Notes: generated by a model from the letters alone, not told the origin. A stretch of DNA of 64,000 bases from an uncultured Prevotella sp. (GCA_900315035.1 OMXO01000006.1:1-64000); one strand, 5' to 3'; numbered from the stretch's first letter, positions 16,024 to 24,922 are shown. Translations and numbers: made by a program.

Positions 16024-18627
16024 TTATCTTTTCGGGCCTCCTGATTTCTTCTTTGGCTGCAGGAAGCCCATGATGCCTCCACCACGCTTGTACCAGTCGT
16101 CGTCATCTTTCCTGTTTCCCCAGTTGCCGGTGCTTTGTCCTCCACCGCCACCCCCGACGGACTGGCCAGTGGGAAGAATGGCGTTGAAGTAAGCAATAGC
16201 AGCCTCTCCGCAGGTTTCCATAAAGTCGTTGCACAGTTGTCCGGTGAAGGCCTCGAAGGTCTGCACGGACTCCTGAACACCCTCAACGGAGTCTTCCGCA
16301 GCAGGGGAACCAAACAAGGTGTTTTTGATTTCTGAAATCGGGTTAAAACCCCAATCTTTCACAAGTTCCCGTCCCACTGTCTTACATACTAAAGATTTAG
16401 CTGACTCGGTATCTGATTCCTTGTATTTTATTGCGTCGCTCCTGGATATTTCCTGACGTTCTGTTTCCATTCTTTTCCCGTTGTAGTAGAAATCACCATC
16501 GACCCAAAATCTATTGCCTTGGGAACTTGACTGTCGCCGTATTTCGCCAACGGTTATTCCGAACGGCATCTTACCTACCTCGAAATGATGTTCCTTCCAT
16601 CCTTCAATCTGGGCCCTTTGGATTTCACTGGCATAGTAATGCAACGCGAGATCCTGGGCTGCCTGTTCGCGGTTACCTTGGTTCTTGTACCATTCAGCAT
16701 GATTTCCAGATATGGCTTTAGGCTGGTAGGCCTTGTCGTTGATATCGACCTTGATATATACACGGTGGTCATCACCGAAGAATATAGTTGGCTCGACTTT
16801 GACGAACGGGATGATCCGTGCTCCGTGAGAAACTGGCGCAGATGGCTGTTGTCTGGTTCCTGGTTGAGTCTGAGTTGTCTGTGTTTTCGACTTGGAAGGA
16901 TCAACCGGCTTCGTCTTCTGTAACTGGATATTGATTTTATGCATTTCTTCGGCACATCTGGCAAAATAGAGGGCATAATTGGCATTCCTATCCCTATTGT
17001 CCTGGTTCTTTATGGCAGCTTCCAAGAAATTAAGAGCTTGCCGGATTGCCCCCTTCTCGGTCATAGATGTGTCGTATTTGTTGTTGTTATGGTTATATCT
17101 TATATTATAATCATCAAGAACATCGACGATAAACCTTCCAATCTTATCGCCAGTCATTGTTTTGGCTGCTTCAGCACGCTGCTGCGCCTTCTCCTGTTCA
17201 GAAAGCCGGGCTTCCTCTTCTGCCCTTTCCCTTGCCTTTCTCTCTTCCTCCAGCATACGAAGGCCATCAGCACAGACGGCGCGGGCAAGGGCCTCGTTTG
17301 CAAGACTTCGAATATCCTTTTCACCTTCTTCGGTTAGATCCTCCTGAGAGGCCACCATATCTATTAAAAGGTTTAGGCAGTATATGGAATTATCACGGTT
17401 CTCCTGCTCTGACTCATCGCCATACTCTGCCATTGCCTTATTCTTGTCGTAGACGGCCTCAATACCGAGTTTGTTAAGTTGCTGTTCTATGAAATTAGGT
17501 AGATTCTTGTCAATGCTGATTTCATCGGCCATATTAGAGGCATCATTGGCAGAAATGATAGCATCCTTTGCTTGGCCTTTACGCCAATCAGGATTAAGCA
17601 GTTTCTGTAGATCCACAATGTCGGAACCTTTGAAGACCAGTTTATTCTTATTGTCTATGAGGGTGTATCCCTTTGTCTGGCCGTCCTTCCATTGTGAGAA
17701 TATCAGGCTAATACCCATTTTCTGCTTCAGGTCTATCAGGAACTGCTTGAACTGAGCCTTACGCTCACCCTCGATATCAAGACCCTTTTCACCGTTAAAG
17801 CGGCTATTCTTAACCTCAGAGAGTTTCTTTGTAATGGTATGCTTACCATTCTTCGTGGTAACCACGATGGGATCATCAAATTTCAGTTTCATTGATCGTC
17901 GGCGGTTATCAAGCAACTTGCCCCGAAGGTCAATAACAATATCTCTAAAATTATCCTTGTTACGGCCATTGGTTGCAATTCTATCATCTACCTCTTCGGC
18001 AAGCAGGCTACCCACGAGATCATGATTTCGGTAGATATCATAGGTGTTATTCTCCTCATCAAGGTGGCACCGGTAACCATTGGCAAGCAACAGCGATTTA
18101 AACTGTTCGCGACTTTCGAATTTATAGTCCAGGAGTTTATCGATTTCATTCTTATAGTTATATCCGCGAAGTTGATCCAGGATGCGACGAGCGCGACGGC
18201 CTTCTTGCCAGTTGTCTATCCACATACCATCCTTGACGCTGACAGTCACCGATACCGTGTGTACATGATAGTTATCAGTGTCGTTATGCTCGTAGAAAAT
18301 CATGGGCTGGGCTTCATAACCAAGACGAACCATTGTCTGATAGATATCTTTTTGAAATTGCGTCTTTTCTTCTTCAGTAGGCTTGCCGGGGTATGAAAAC
18401 ATCATATGTTTCTGCTTGTGTTTCACCATACTGTTGTGGTCAGCAATCTTCTGGAAATAGTTGCTTAAAACAACAGGAGATTGAATATTATACTTCCCCA
18501 GGTCACCGAAGTTTCGCATGGCAATACACTTCGCCGTCCCTTGTGTCACCTTTTGACTATTGTAGAATAACGCAGCGAAACTGGTCGCACTGCTGCCCAG
18601 AATTTTCACAATACATCTTTCTGCCAT
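16024..18627 (-). CDS. MOBP-type relaxase
   Basis: An 867-residue protein. The relaxase domain is at residues 1-250. The HUH-type metal motif is HNDTDNYHVH at 114-123, and the likely catalytic Tyr is one of those near the N-terminus (Y22 or Y46). The remainder is long and variable, with a charged coiled region (EEERKARERAEEEARLSEQ) and a C-terminus ending in a glycine-rich, basic tail. It nicks oriT and leads the strand in transfer, with help from a co-resident conjugative element. It is preceded by its accessory gene, 2 bp away, and converges on RNA candidate 2. It resembles mobilisation proteins of Bacteroides mobilizable transposons. Confidence 0.88.
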   Translation of the reverse strand: MAERCIVKILGSSATSFAALFYNSQKVTQGTAKCIAMRNFGDLGKYNIQSPVVLSNYFQKIADHNSMVKHKQKHMMFSYPGKPTEEEKTQFQKDIYQTMVRLGYEAQPMIFYEHNDTDNYHVHTVSVTVSVKDGMWIDNWQEGRRARRILDQLRGYNYKNEIDKLLDYKFESREQFKSLLLANGYRCHLDEENNTYDIYRNHDLVGSLLAEEVDDRIATNGRNKDNFRDIVIDLRGKLLDNRRRSMKLKFDDPIVVTTKNGKHTITKKLSEVKNSRFNGEKGLDIEGERKAQFKQFLIDLKQKMGISLIFSQWKDGQTKGYTLIDNKNKLVFKGSDIVDLQKLLNPDWRKGQAKDAIISANDASNMADEISIDKNLPNFIEQQLNKLGIEAVYDKNKAMAEYGDESEQENRDNSIYCLNLLIDMVASQEDLTEEGEKDIRSLANEALARAVCADGLRMLEEERKARERAEEEARLSEQEKAQQRAEAAKTMTGDKIGRFIVDVLDDYNIRYNHNNNKYDTSMTEKGAIRQALNFLEAAIKNQDNRDRNANYALYFARCAEEMHKINIQLQKTKPVDPSKSKTQTTQTQPGTRQQPSAPVSHGARIIPFVKVEPTIFFGDDHRVYIKVDINDKAYQPKAISGNHAEWYKNQGNREQAAQDLALHYYASEIQRAQIEGWKEHHFEVGKMPFGITVGEIRRQSSSQGNRFWVDGDFYYNGKRMETERQEISRSDAIKYKESDTESAKSLVCKTVGRELVKDWGFNPISEIKNTLFGSPAAEDSVEGVQESVQTFEAFTGQLCNDFMETCGEAAIAYFNAILPTGQSVGGGGGGQSTGNWGNRKDDDDWYKRGGGIMGFLQPKKKSGGPKR

Positions 18628-18629
18628 AT

Positions 18630-19331
18630 CTACCTCCTTTCCTTATTGTCTTTTCCCTCTTCGAGACTCGCCTTGACTTTCCCGCGCAGTTCAAAAAGAA
18701 GATTGGTTACATTCATACTGTCGAAGCGGTACTGATCGTGACCGGTGTACTCTTCGAGCAGGCGCAGAAGTTGTGCCTCCAGAAGTTGTGCTTTACCGAC
18801 GCGAGGATGTACCAGCGTCTTGGTGAGAAGGTCATCCTCCTTTCGAAGGCAACTGTTTATACGAGTCCGTGCAGAACGGGTGTTCTGTTCATAACGATCC
18901 ATTATTGAACTTAGTTCCTTTATAGAATGCTGCACTTCACCTTGGAAGGTAAGCATTTGCTTGATAGTCTGACGGGCATCCTCACCCTCTTCCCTGGCAA
19001 TTTTAAGGATAGTGTTGATAGCCTTGGCTATCTGATTAATATTGTTTCCGACGGCATTCATTTCACCAGATACCCCTACGATGTCGGCATGTACCAAATC
19101 AAGTGTTTGCCGACTCTGAGAAATAACTCTGATTAGTTCATCAACGAATGACAGTGTAATCGGCGACGTGTCATCTACATGCCGCAGAGCATAAAGCATA
19201 ACGTTAGTCATGGAGTTTTCATCGCGCCCGAAACCGTCCTTGGAACGATGGCGAAGAAAATCTTTGTCTTCTGGATAACATCGCAGATGAATGTCGCCAG
19301 TTCTATTGTTTTTTTTCTCGTTCTCTTCCAT
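18630..19331 (-). CDS. MobC-like mobilisation accessory protein
   Basis: A 233-residue protein from the Met at 19331, chosen because the eight residues before it lack a typical context; 19355 is possible. The N-terminal part (GDIHLRCYPEDKDFLRHRSK) fits a ribbon-helix-helix DNA-binding domain. The middle (GEMNAVGNNINQIAKAINTI) matches the motif shared by MobC/BexR-type accessory proteins. Such proteins bind oriT and help the relaxase open it. It lies directly upstream of the relaxase and next to the structured oriT candidate. Confidence 0.85.
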   Translation of the reverse strand: MEENEKKNNRTGDIHLRCYPEDKDFLRHRSKDGFGRDENSMTNVMLYALRHVDDTSPITLSFVDELIRVISQSRQTLDLVHADIVGVSGEMNAVGNNINQIAKAINTILKIAREEGEDARQTIKQMLTFQGEVQHSIKELSSIMDRYEQNTRSARTRINSCLRKEDDLLTKTLVHPRVGKAQLLEAQLLRLLEEYTGHDQYRFDSMNVTNLLFELRGKVKASLEEGKDNKERR

Positions 19332-19409
19332 ACAATTTATTTTCTTTTCGAGCAAAATTATAAGATATTATTCACAGATCGAAAACAGGAAGAGATAATT
19401 TCTTGATTT

Positions 19410-19680
19410 AACACATTGAAGACGAACTTAGTCTTCAATCGTGAAAATCAAGAAGAAAATAGTTCGAAGAACGTAAAATGCGAAGCGAAAAAGTGCCCGA
19501 TTTAAGAGGGCACGCAACCCGCTTATGCGGCGAGATGGGAGGTAAGACCAAGAAGCTCGGAAATGAAATTTCTGGGATTCTTGTGTCACAACCGCCTCTT
19601 CTCGCCTACCCAGAAATTCTGGGTACACCCGCAAGCAAGCGAAATATCGCGAAAACGTGCGGATGATTTATTTCGTTATT
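19410..19680. other. Candidate oriT region
   Basis: This lies immediately upstream of the mobilisation genes and has no CDS. It contains a cluster of inverted repeats: ATTGAAGAC/GTCTTCAAT (19415-19439), GTGCCC/GGGCAC (19493-19513), TTGTG-T-CACAA (about 19580), and TACCCAGAA-A-TTCTGGGTA (about 19607-19625). Position and structure are typical of oriT in mobilizable elements. The nick site cannot be placed from sequence alone. Confidence 0.6.
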
Positions 19681-19685
19681 GTAAA

Positions 19686-19829
19686 TGACGTATTCTTATA
19701 AATGTTACTGACGTATTTATAAAACGTCAAATGACGTAATTATAATTATAGTTAAGTCTATATAATAATTGTTATACATGCTCGTATATATTAATAATTA
19801 TAGTTATATTTGCACAGAAATATGACGTA
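19686..19829 (+). promoter_or_regulatory. TGACGTA direct repeats and promoter of the 456-residue gene
   Basis: TGACGTA occurs at 19686, 19709 and 19732, exactly 23 bp apart, with an inverted ACGTCA at 19724 and a fourth direct copy at 19823. A TATATTTG -7 box lies at 19805-19812. The sites flank the promoter and the predicted start, so they look like operators or iterons for a DNA-binding protein, possibly the product of the gene they precede. Confidence 0.65.
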
Positions 19830-19835
19830 ATTATT

Positions 19836-21206
19836 ATGGATAATAAGAATATATCAAGACGTGTTCCATGCAACAAAAAGTTGAAGGAATACAATGTGAA
19901 TAATCTCAGACGTATCGCCGATATGTCTGTAAGTGAGGTGTATAATCAAATTAGTGCATCAAGTGGTATAATTACACACAAATGTGACGTATGTATAAAG
20001 TTGCTAACGATGCTAATTAGCAAAGTTAACAACTTCATTCCGTCTGAACCTATGACACTTGAAGACCAGACAAAAGTGCGTCAACTTCATAGCAGATGGT
20101 TAGTGAAATTACAGCAGCAACTTGCAGAAGTCTCTAAACCATCTATGCCAATCTATCTACGCGACACTGTGACGCAAAGATTGAAAGCGATGGGGCATGA
20201 TGAAGTATGTGAGAATGTTCAACTTGAATGGTACATCGGTGAGTACAACCCTACGACACTTGATCCTCAAAAGATAGCCGATGCCATCATAGAACGGAAG
20301 GGTACTGTATGGAAGGAAGTCAAACCGTTGGTGAAGAATGATTTCTACAATATCCGCCTACATTCTATCAATGGGTCTGCTGCGAACAATCAAGGAAAGG
20401 ATGCTGGCGGCTCACAAGCAACTGACGTATATTCATCCTCATCGCTGCCGACAAAACGGAACTACACAAAAGGCAGAAATGAAGATATTGTCAGTACGTT
20501 TGAGTTCATTGAAGCGTTCCCGTCAACGCCAGGTGTTGAGACACTTGACAAAAGACTTCAAGCCGACATTGCTATTGTCAATCAGGTGATTGCCTGGAGA
20601 AAACAGCCGACAAGCGACTACGACTACAAGACACAATTCCAGTTCTATCTTGAGCAACTTCAGACACTTCCTGATGATGCAAAGGATATATCTTTCGCGA
20701 CGCTTGATTCTAAAACTCGCAAGAAACTGGTAAAAGCCGGAGGTGCATCTCAGACGGCGAAAAAGAGAACCAAGAAAGAGAAAGTTGATGACGAAACCAA
20801 TATAGAAGATAGTGCTATAGGTAGCGAAACACTATCGCATGAAAAATCTATCGAGAATACCACTTCGTTTGCTGAGAGCAATCTGAGTTCTGTGGGAGAG
20901 TCAACACCTCCAGAAATTAACTTAGAGACGCATAACGACGATGAACAGTTCGCAAAGAACTATGAAGAGTTGATGAAATTTATGAGGGAAGAATCAAAGC
21001 ATTTGCGGTTTGGCGAAGAAATCGATAAACCTGATCACATCATGAATTTGAAGAAATTTGCCGGACGACCAGACTATGATAAAATATATAGTATTCTAAA
21101 AGAAAACATCGGGAAATGCACAAAACTAAGTCAGGTTATGCAGTACGTACGCAATGTTGTACGGGAGAACCAGACTATCTGGTCAACCGAATCTGTAAGA
21201 AAGTAG
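19836..21206 (+). CDS. Unrecognised 456-residue element protein
   Basis: A soluble, mostly helical protein without a signal or membrane segment. Residues 1-60 (NNLRRIADMSVSEVYNQISA) may hold a DNA-binding helix-turn-helix. A linker rich in Ser/Gly/Asn occurs at about 185-215. The last 150 residues include a charged, low-complexity region followed by a compact end (FAGRPDYDKIYSILKENIGK). It is preceded by 23-bp-spaced TGACGTA sites, and those 7-mers recur inside its own coding part, so an autoregulated DNA-binding role is plausible. I do not recognise the family. Confidence 0.75.
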   Translation: MDNKNISRRVPCNKKLKEYNVNNLRRIADMSVSEVYNQISASSGIITHKCDVCIKLLTMLISKVNNFIPSEPMTLEDQTKVRQLHSRWLVKLQQQLAEVSKPSMPIYLRDTVTQRLKAMGHDEVCENVQLEWYIGEYNPTTLDPQKIADAIIERKGTVWKEVKPLVKNDFYNIRLHSINGSAANNQGKDAGGSQATDVYSSSSLPTKRNYTKGRNEDIVSTFEFIEAFPSTPGVETLDKRLQADIAIVNQVIAWRKQPTSDYDYKTQFQFYLEQLQTLPDDAKDISFATLDSKTRKKLVKAGGASQTAKKRTKKEKVDDETNIEDSAIGSETLSHEKSIENTTSFAESNLSSVGESTPPEINLETHNDDEQFAKNYEELMKFMREESKHLRFGEEIDKPDHIMNLKKFAGRPDYDKIYSILKENIGKCTKLSQVMQYVRNVVRENQTIWSTESVRK

Positions 21207-21222
21207 GAAAAAGGAGGCAAAT

Positions 21223-21675
21223 ATGATACTTCAACGCTGTAAACATTGCCAACATCGAAACCCTGTTACAGGGGTTGGTGAAGGCCTTTGCCCTCAAAGT
21301 GGCAAAATCATAGGACTTTTAAGCCCAGCATGTGTAAATTTCAAGGAGCGGATCGCGGAGAACCAAAAGGAAAAATTCAAGGTTGTGACACTCTGTGGAA
21401 GCACACGTTTCAAAGAGCAGTTCCTTGAAGTACAAAAGCGGCTGACACTTGAAGGGTATATAGTCATCAGTGTGGGCCTCTTTGGTCACTCCGGCGATGA
21501 GGAGGTATGGCAACCAGGCACTAAGGAAATGCTTGATGAAATGCACTTACGGAAGATCGACATGGCCGACGAAATCTTTGTCATCAATGTAGATGGTTAT
21601 ATCGGCGAGAGTACCAAGCGTGAAATCGCCTATGCAGAAAATTGTGGTAAACCTGTAAGATACCTTGAAATTTAA
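21223..21675 (+). CDS. Zinc-ribbon plus deoxyribosyltransferase-like (DUF4406-like) protein
   Basis: A 150-residue protein. The N-terminus has a cysteine set (CKHCQHRNP...LCPQ...C). The C-terminal 95 residues (VVTLCGSTRFKEQFLEV, IDMADEIFVINVDGYIGEST, REIAYAENCGKPV) match the Rossmann-like nucleoside 2-deoxyribosyltransferase relatives common in phages. The likely action is on a nucleotide or nucleoside, but the substrate is unknown. It is 16 bp behind the previous gene, probably in one transcript. Its stop codon lies inside repeat copy D. Confidence 0.82.
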   Translation: MILQRCKHCQHRNPVTGVGEGLCPQSGKIIGLLSPACVNFKERIAENQKEKFKVVTLCGSTRFKEQFLEVQKRLTLEGYIVISVGLFGHSGDEEVWQPGTKEMLDEMHLRKIDMADEIFVINVDGYIGESTKREIAYAENCGKPVRYLEI

Positions 21676-21700
21676 TCTATAAAAAAAATATAGAATAAAA
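21669..21700 (+). repeat. AT-rich inverted repeat, copy D
   Basis: The same unit as in the jet operon, identical in 31 of 32 bases. It overlaps the stop codon of the preceding gene, as in copies B and C. No gene starts directly after it, unlike B and C. Confidence 0.9.
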
Positions 21701-21776
21701 GTCAAGACTCTTTATTTATAATTCAGGAAACGGTCCGAACTGGTGCAAAGTTTCCACTGGTTCTGAGATTGCCACG

Positions 21777-21878
21777 TTACCAGTTGAATGTCACCATCAT
21801 GTACATGACGGCCATCAGGTCAGCCGTCAAGGCCATCGACGTTACCCATAGCAGGGCTATGTTCATCTTCTCGCTCAT
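21777..21878 (-). CDS. 33-residue single-span membrane peptide
   Basis: A short ORF starting MSEKMNIALLWVTSMALTA, rich in Met, Leu and Val throughout, long enough for one membrane helix. It starts 6 bp after the stop of the 97-residue gene and completes a run of four small minus-strand genes with overlaps or tiny gaps. The spacing supports reality; function is unknown. Confidence 0.5.
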   Translation of the reverse strand: MSEKMNIALLWVTSMALTADLMAVMYMMVTFNW

Positions 21879-21883
21879 AAAAT

Positions 21884-22177
21884 CTAATGCTTAAATGGTA
21901 CACTGCCAAATGCAGCCATCCTCAGAGGTTTGGCCTTGGCTTCCGGAACATAACACACCAGACGAAAATACACCTCACGACCATCCAACCTGTCAGAGGC
22001 ACAGCAGGGATGCCGGTCATAGACTGCGCCAGGGCAAGCACCACCGGCAAAGGTGGAGAATGCACAAGCCTTACAACCCACTTTATCAGTGTCATTGACG
22101 GTGATAACCTTGGCGCCATCGATGGAGTCAATCCAGATCTCACCAATTTTTCTTTCAGTTCCATAACATGTTAGCAT
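21884..22177 (-). CDS. Small cysteine-rich protein
   Basis: A 97-residue protein with KACAF, GACPG, HPCCASDR, which suggests a metal-binding or disulfide-rich fold, and a closing VYFRLVCYVPEA. Small Cys-rich proteins of this type are frequent in Bacteroidota phages and elements. Its start overlaps the stop of the upstream 41-residue gene (ATGCTAA), which supports the reading frame. A competing ORF in another frame (21922-22164) is rejected because it is Arg/Ser/Pro-rich and lacks this coupling. Confidence 0.65.
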   Translation of the reverse strand: MLTCYGTERKIGEIWIDSIDGAKVITVNDTDKVGCKACAFSTFAGGACPGAVYDRHPCCASDRLDGREVYFRLVCYVPEAKAKPLRMAAFGSVPFKH

Positions 22178-22296
22178 TGTTTTGTTCTGTTGAAGTTCTG
22201 CAGGAATACATTCTTTACAAAGGCGTGAAAGCCGAAGCAGAAGGTAGCGATACTTGCTCCAACGAGCACAAGTTCAAAATTAGTCAGATGTCCCAT
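22171..22296 (-). CDS. 41-residue single-span membrane peptide
   Basis: Starts MGHLTNFELVLVGASIATFC and ends in a short polar tail with Lys and Asn. One predicted membrane helix. It begins 2 bp after the stop of the 78-residue gene and overlaps the start of the 97-residue gene, so it sits tightly inside a four-gene operon. Confidence 0.6.
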   Translation of the reverse strand: MGHLTNFELVLVGASIATFCFGFHAFVKNVFLQNFNRTKQC

Positions 22297-22298
22297 AA

Positions 22299-22535
22299 TC
22301 ATCCCTCCTTTTGGTTAATCAGTTCCTCAACCTCGCTGGCCCTGACCCATCCATCTGCAACATCATTATCCTCAACCATATTGTCACGGCTCAGGTATAA
22401 CAAAAGTTTACCTCTCGCATCGTTCACCAGACTCAAAGCTGCATCGATGCAATCATTTGCGAGAAGCCGTGTGACCCGATATAAGTCCTCGGCTGCATCT
22501 GCTACTGGCGTGTAGTTGTGACTGTATTGTTTCAT
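22299..22535 (-). CDS. 78-residue helical protein, first of the small-gene operon
   Basis: A soluble, acidic protein (ADAAEDLYRVTRLLANDCIDA, VNDARGKLLLYLSRD) that ends with a basic-acidic mix. It is the promoter-proximal member of a run of four small genes on the minus strand. Its upstream region (22536-22735) is purine-rich on this strand and has no clear -7 box. Not recognised. Confidence 0.6.
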   Translation of the reverse strand: MKQYSHNYTPVADAAEDLYRVTRLLANDCIDAALSLVNDARGKLLLYLSRDNMVEDNDVADGWVRASEVEELINQKEG

Positions 22536-22740
22536 ATTCTCTGTGCCTGTTTCTATTCCGTCGGCTTCGGTTTTAGTGAGTATTGTCCTGACGCTCTTCT
22601 GAAGTTATCGGCTGAGTCGAGCTTAGATCTTTTTCTTTTTATCTTCTTCTCAAGTCTGCCGGTGTGTCTTCAATTATCAGTCGTCATCGACTTCGTTTTC
22701 GCTTTAGTCTTTTCTTTGCTTTGAAAAAGGGAGGTTGAAA

Positions 22741-23180
22741 CAGTAGCCTACGCCAAGGAATTTTACCCAAAATTTTACGGAATACCCAGATTGTGATAGC
22801 AATCTGCGGAAGGCTTCCGGAATAATTTTGCGTGAAATAGCCTGCGGTACTTGGCATGGGTACAAACCTCACTACCTTTGCAAAGGAAAAGACGTTAAGA
22901 AGCAAAATGAACCAGGAACGGTGATAATGACATACCAGCAGGGCGAAGAGAAGATCCTCCGACATCCTGAATCTGAATAATCTGGCGAACCAGCGGCCAC
23001 ACTGACAGACAGCGGACGGCGACCAAAGCGGCCAACGAACCATCCGGGGTGGCGACCCAATCTCTGTGAGATGCCGGAAGTGAGCAAGGATAGTGCATTG
23101 GCATGCTGCCAGGAGCGGGCCGTGTCCGTTAATGAGGCTGTGCCGAGAGTGAGAGTATGGAGATGAGGGTTTAGTCATTC
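22741..23180 (+). ncRNA. Structured non-coding unit C1 upstream of ssb
   Basis: No credible gene. A promoter-like TTG (22851-22853), 19-bp gap and TACCTTTG (22873-22880) is followed by GCAAAGGAAAA. The block from about 22753 shares ordered motifs with unit C2 on the other side of ssb (CAAGGAATT, ATTTTA-GGAATACC, GCGGAAGGCT, GGTACTTG, TAnnTTTGCAA-GGAAAA). The 164-residue ORF on the other strand is Pro/Arg/Ser-rich and unlike any protein. This looks like a paralogous non-coding transcription unit. Confidence 0.45.
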
Positions 23181-23467
23181 AGATTGCATTAAAATCGGAT
23201 GTAAGTATTTTTTATTTTGCCCGATTTTAGGAGGTATAATTACCTCACCGGCATGAAGATATGGCCTCCTGGGGCTTCTGGTGAGGTCGTTTTGGGCTTC
23301 AATGCCCGAAAAATGGCCGTTTTCAAAGAAATATTTACAAAATCACGGAAACGAGAAGCATCTGCCGCATGCGGATTTCAGCGCATGATAATTGGTTTCC
23401 GCTGTGGAAGCATGAAAAAAGGCCAGATTTTCATCCAGCCTTGTAATCGTATGAAAAGGAAGAGAGG
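23181..23467. other. Gap between unit C1 and ssb
   Basis: No gene is accepted here. CTCACC (23242-23248 area) and GGTGAG (about 23279-23284) can pair into a long hairpin, and AATCGG/CCGATTTT repeats flank it. A TTG-initiated ORF from 23217 overlaps ssb antiparallel and looks accidental. Confidence 0.5.
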
Positions 23468-23824
23468 CTATTTTGCCTCCTCTTCTGTGTCCTCAGTGTT
23501 CTCTTCGTCACCTGTAGAGACCTTGGTGGCTACGAAGGTGATCACCTGATGGGTCTTACCGTCCTTCTCGTATTCCTCCGGCTTGAAATAGCCCTCCACG
23601 GTGATACGGTTGCCCTTCTTCAGGAGGTCGAAGGAAGCAGCGTTCTCGTTCTTGCGCCACATCTCGATGTTGAGGAAGGCGCTCTTGCGCTTGTCCTCAC
23701 CGTTAACCTTCTCGGTACGTGCGATGCAGAGGCCGAAGCGTGCTACTGATGCGTTGTTGAACTTGTTGATCTTAGCGTCCTGACCAACGAAACCTGTCAC
23801 TGCGAAATTGTTTACTGACTTCAT
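23468..23824 (-). CDS. ssb: Single-stranded DNA-binding protein
   Basis: A 118-residue protein with an OB fold at residues 1-105 (NFAVTGFVGQDAKINKF, ARFGLCIARTEK, FLNIEMWRK, ITVEGYFKPEEYEKDGKTHQ). The C-terminal tail is acidic but lacks the usual DDDIPF-type tip that recruits partners. It would protect single strands during transfer or rolling replication of the element. Both flanks carry paralogous non-coding units. Confidence 0.93.
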   Translation of the reverse strand: MKSVNNFAVTGFVGQDAKINKFNNASVARFGLCIARTEKVNGEDKRKSAFLNIEMWRKNENAASFDLLKKGNRITVEGYFKPEEYEKDGKTHQVITFVATKVSTGDEENTEDTEEEAK

Positions 23825-23900
23825 AACTTTAAATTTTATAGATGTTAAACTTAATTTTTACGATGCTCCAGAAGCAGGCAAGGAGAAGGTGAACATTAGG

Positions 23901-24540
23901 TCAAGGAATTACCAGCAAATTTTATGGAATACCGTATTTTCTTTAGCCACTACTTGGCGTATAGAAGAAAATGCGGAAGGCTGCCGTCAAATTTGTACAG
24001 GAATAACGGCGTGGAACCGATAGTGGAACAAAGAGGTACTTGCCGGACACCGCTTGCGCTAAATTTGCAACGGAAAAATAAGGATGACATCGCCCGAAAA
24101 AATTGTTGTGAAGGCACAACGAGCAGAGACACAAAGGTACTGTCAGAGGATGCGGGATGATTACAAGTTACGCCATCAGGGGGATGCCGGACTTCAGAAC
24201 GTCCAGAGACGGTTAACACATGGAAAGGTTAGACCGATTTAAAAAGATCGAGTGCGAAAGAACGATGTTCGCTTAAAGCATGACTGAGGCATGAAGAAAT
24301 GAAGATGGTCTGGCAAACCGAAAGTAGAGGGTTAAGCCAGGAAGGAAACAAGACGGTGAGAGCAGTTCTGGTGACGAAGGAAGCCAAACGGTAACAGGGG
24401 AGAGAACACAGAAAAGAGAAAGGGGATGGAATTTCTGACGAAGGAAGATATCATCTGGGTGAAAATCTTAAGGTGAAGACATCTGAAGAGGCAGATGCGA
24501 ACGTTATATTTCCCCAAATAGTTATTATTTGGGTGGTTTT
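23901..24540 (+). ncRNA. Structured non-coding unit C2 downstream of the ssb promoter side
   Basis: Shares blocks with C1. Its -7 box TAAATTTG (24060-24067) is followed by GCAACGGAAAA, and TTG lies at 24040-24042 (17-bp gap). The following 440 bp are strongly purine-rich on the + strand, without long ORFs, and contain CTGGC/GCCAG (about 24312-24340). A terminator, CCCAAAT (24513-24519) with ATTTGGG (24527-24533) and a T-run, closes the unit. This fits a long non-coding transcript of about 470 nt. Confidence 0.45.
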
Positions 24541-24736
24541 TGCGAATTTCGCATTATATCGAAGTCCAGGAAAAGGAAGCCCAGCATTGATAAATGCGTT
24601 ATGTCTGCAGGATGTGATGGCACGTCATCGCCCCTTGCAGGCATGAAAGTTTGGCTACAAACAGGCTTCCATAGGTACATTGCTAACGGTCCATGGAAAA
24701 TAGGACTGTTAATGATCGTGTGTCCGCAAAGCGTAT
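24541..24736. other. Gap with no clear feature
   Basis: Only accidental ORFs are seen. A short perfect inverted repeat GCGAA-AT-TTCGC lies at 24542-24553. Confidence 0.4.
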
Positions 24737-24920
24737 TGTTTACATGTCGGCATGTTTACAATGTTAGTTTGTGTACATTGTTTATATGTAAACATTGCAT
24801 ACATGTACACAATATTATATAATGTACGTGCGAGGGGATAAAACCTTTGTCCGCATGTTTACTTATCCGTATATCCACATGTATTCAATGTAAAATAGTC
24901 CACAATGTCCGTAGTGTGTA
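24737..24920. repeat. TGTTTACA/TGTACACA repeat cluster, left
   Basis: Several degenerate copies of TGTnnACA arranged as TGTTTACATG, TGTTTACAATG, TGTGTACATTG and TGTACACAAT occupy 24737-24815, with weaker copies to 24920. The same motif occurs in the antitoxin promoter (25509-25534) and in the right cluster (25811-26040). They look like binding sites of one protein. Confidence 0.6.
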
Positions 24921-24922
24921 CA

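Noticed and set aside
22684..23178. 164-codon minus-strand ORF
   Set aside because: Rich in Arg, Pro, Ser and Cys. It is antisense to unit C1, and its motifs match no protein.
23217..23549. 110-codon ORF overlapping ssb
   Set aside because: TTG start, antiparallel to ssb, and built from hairpin sequence.
24529..24822. 97-codon ORF
   Set aside because: It starts within a terminator and ends in the TGTACACA repeats.
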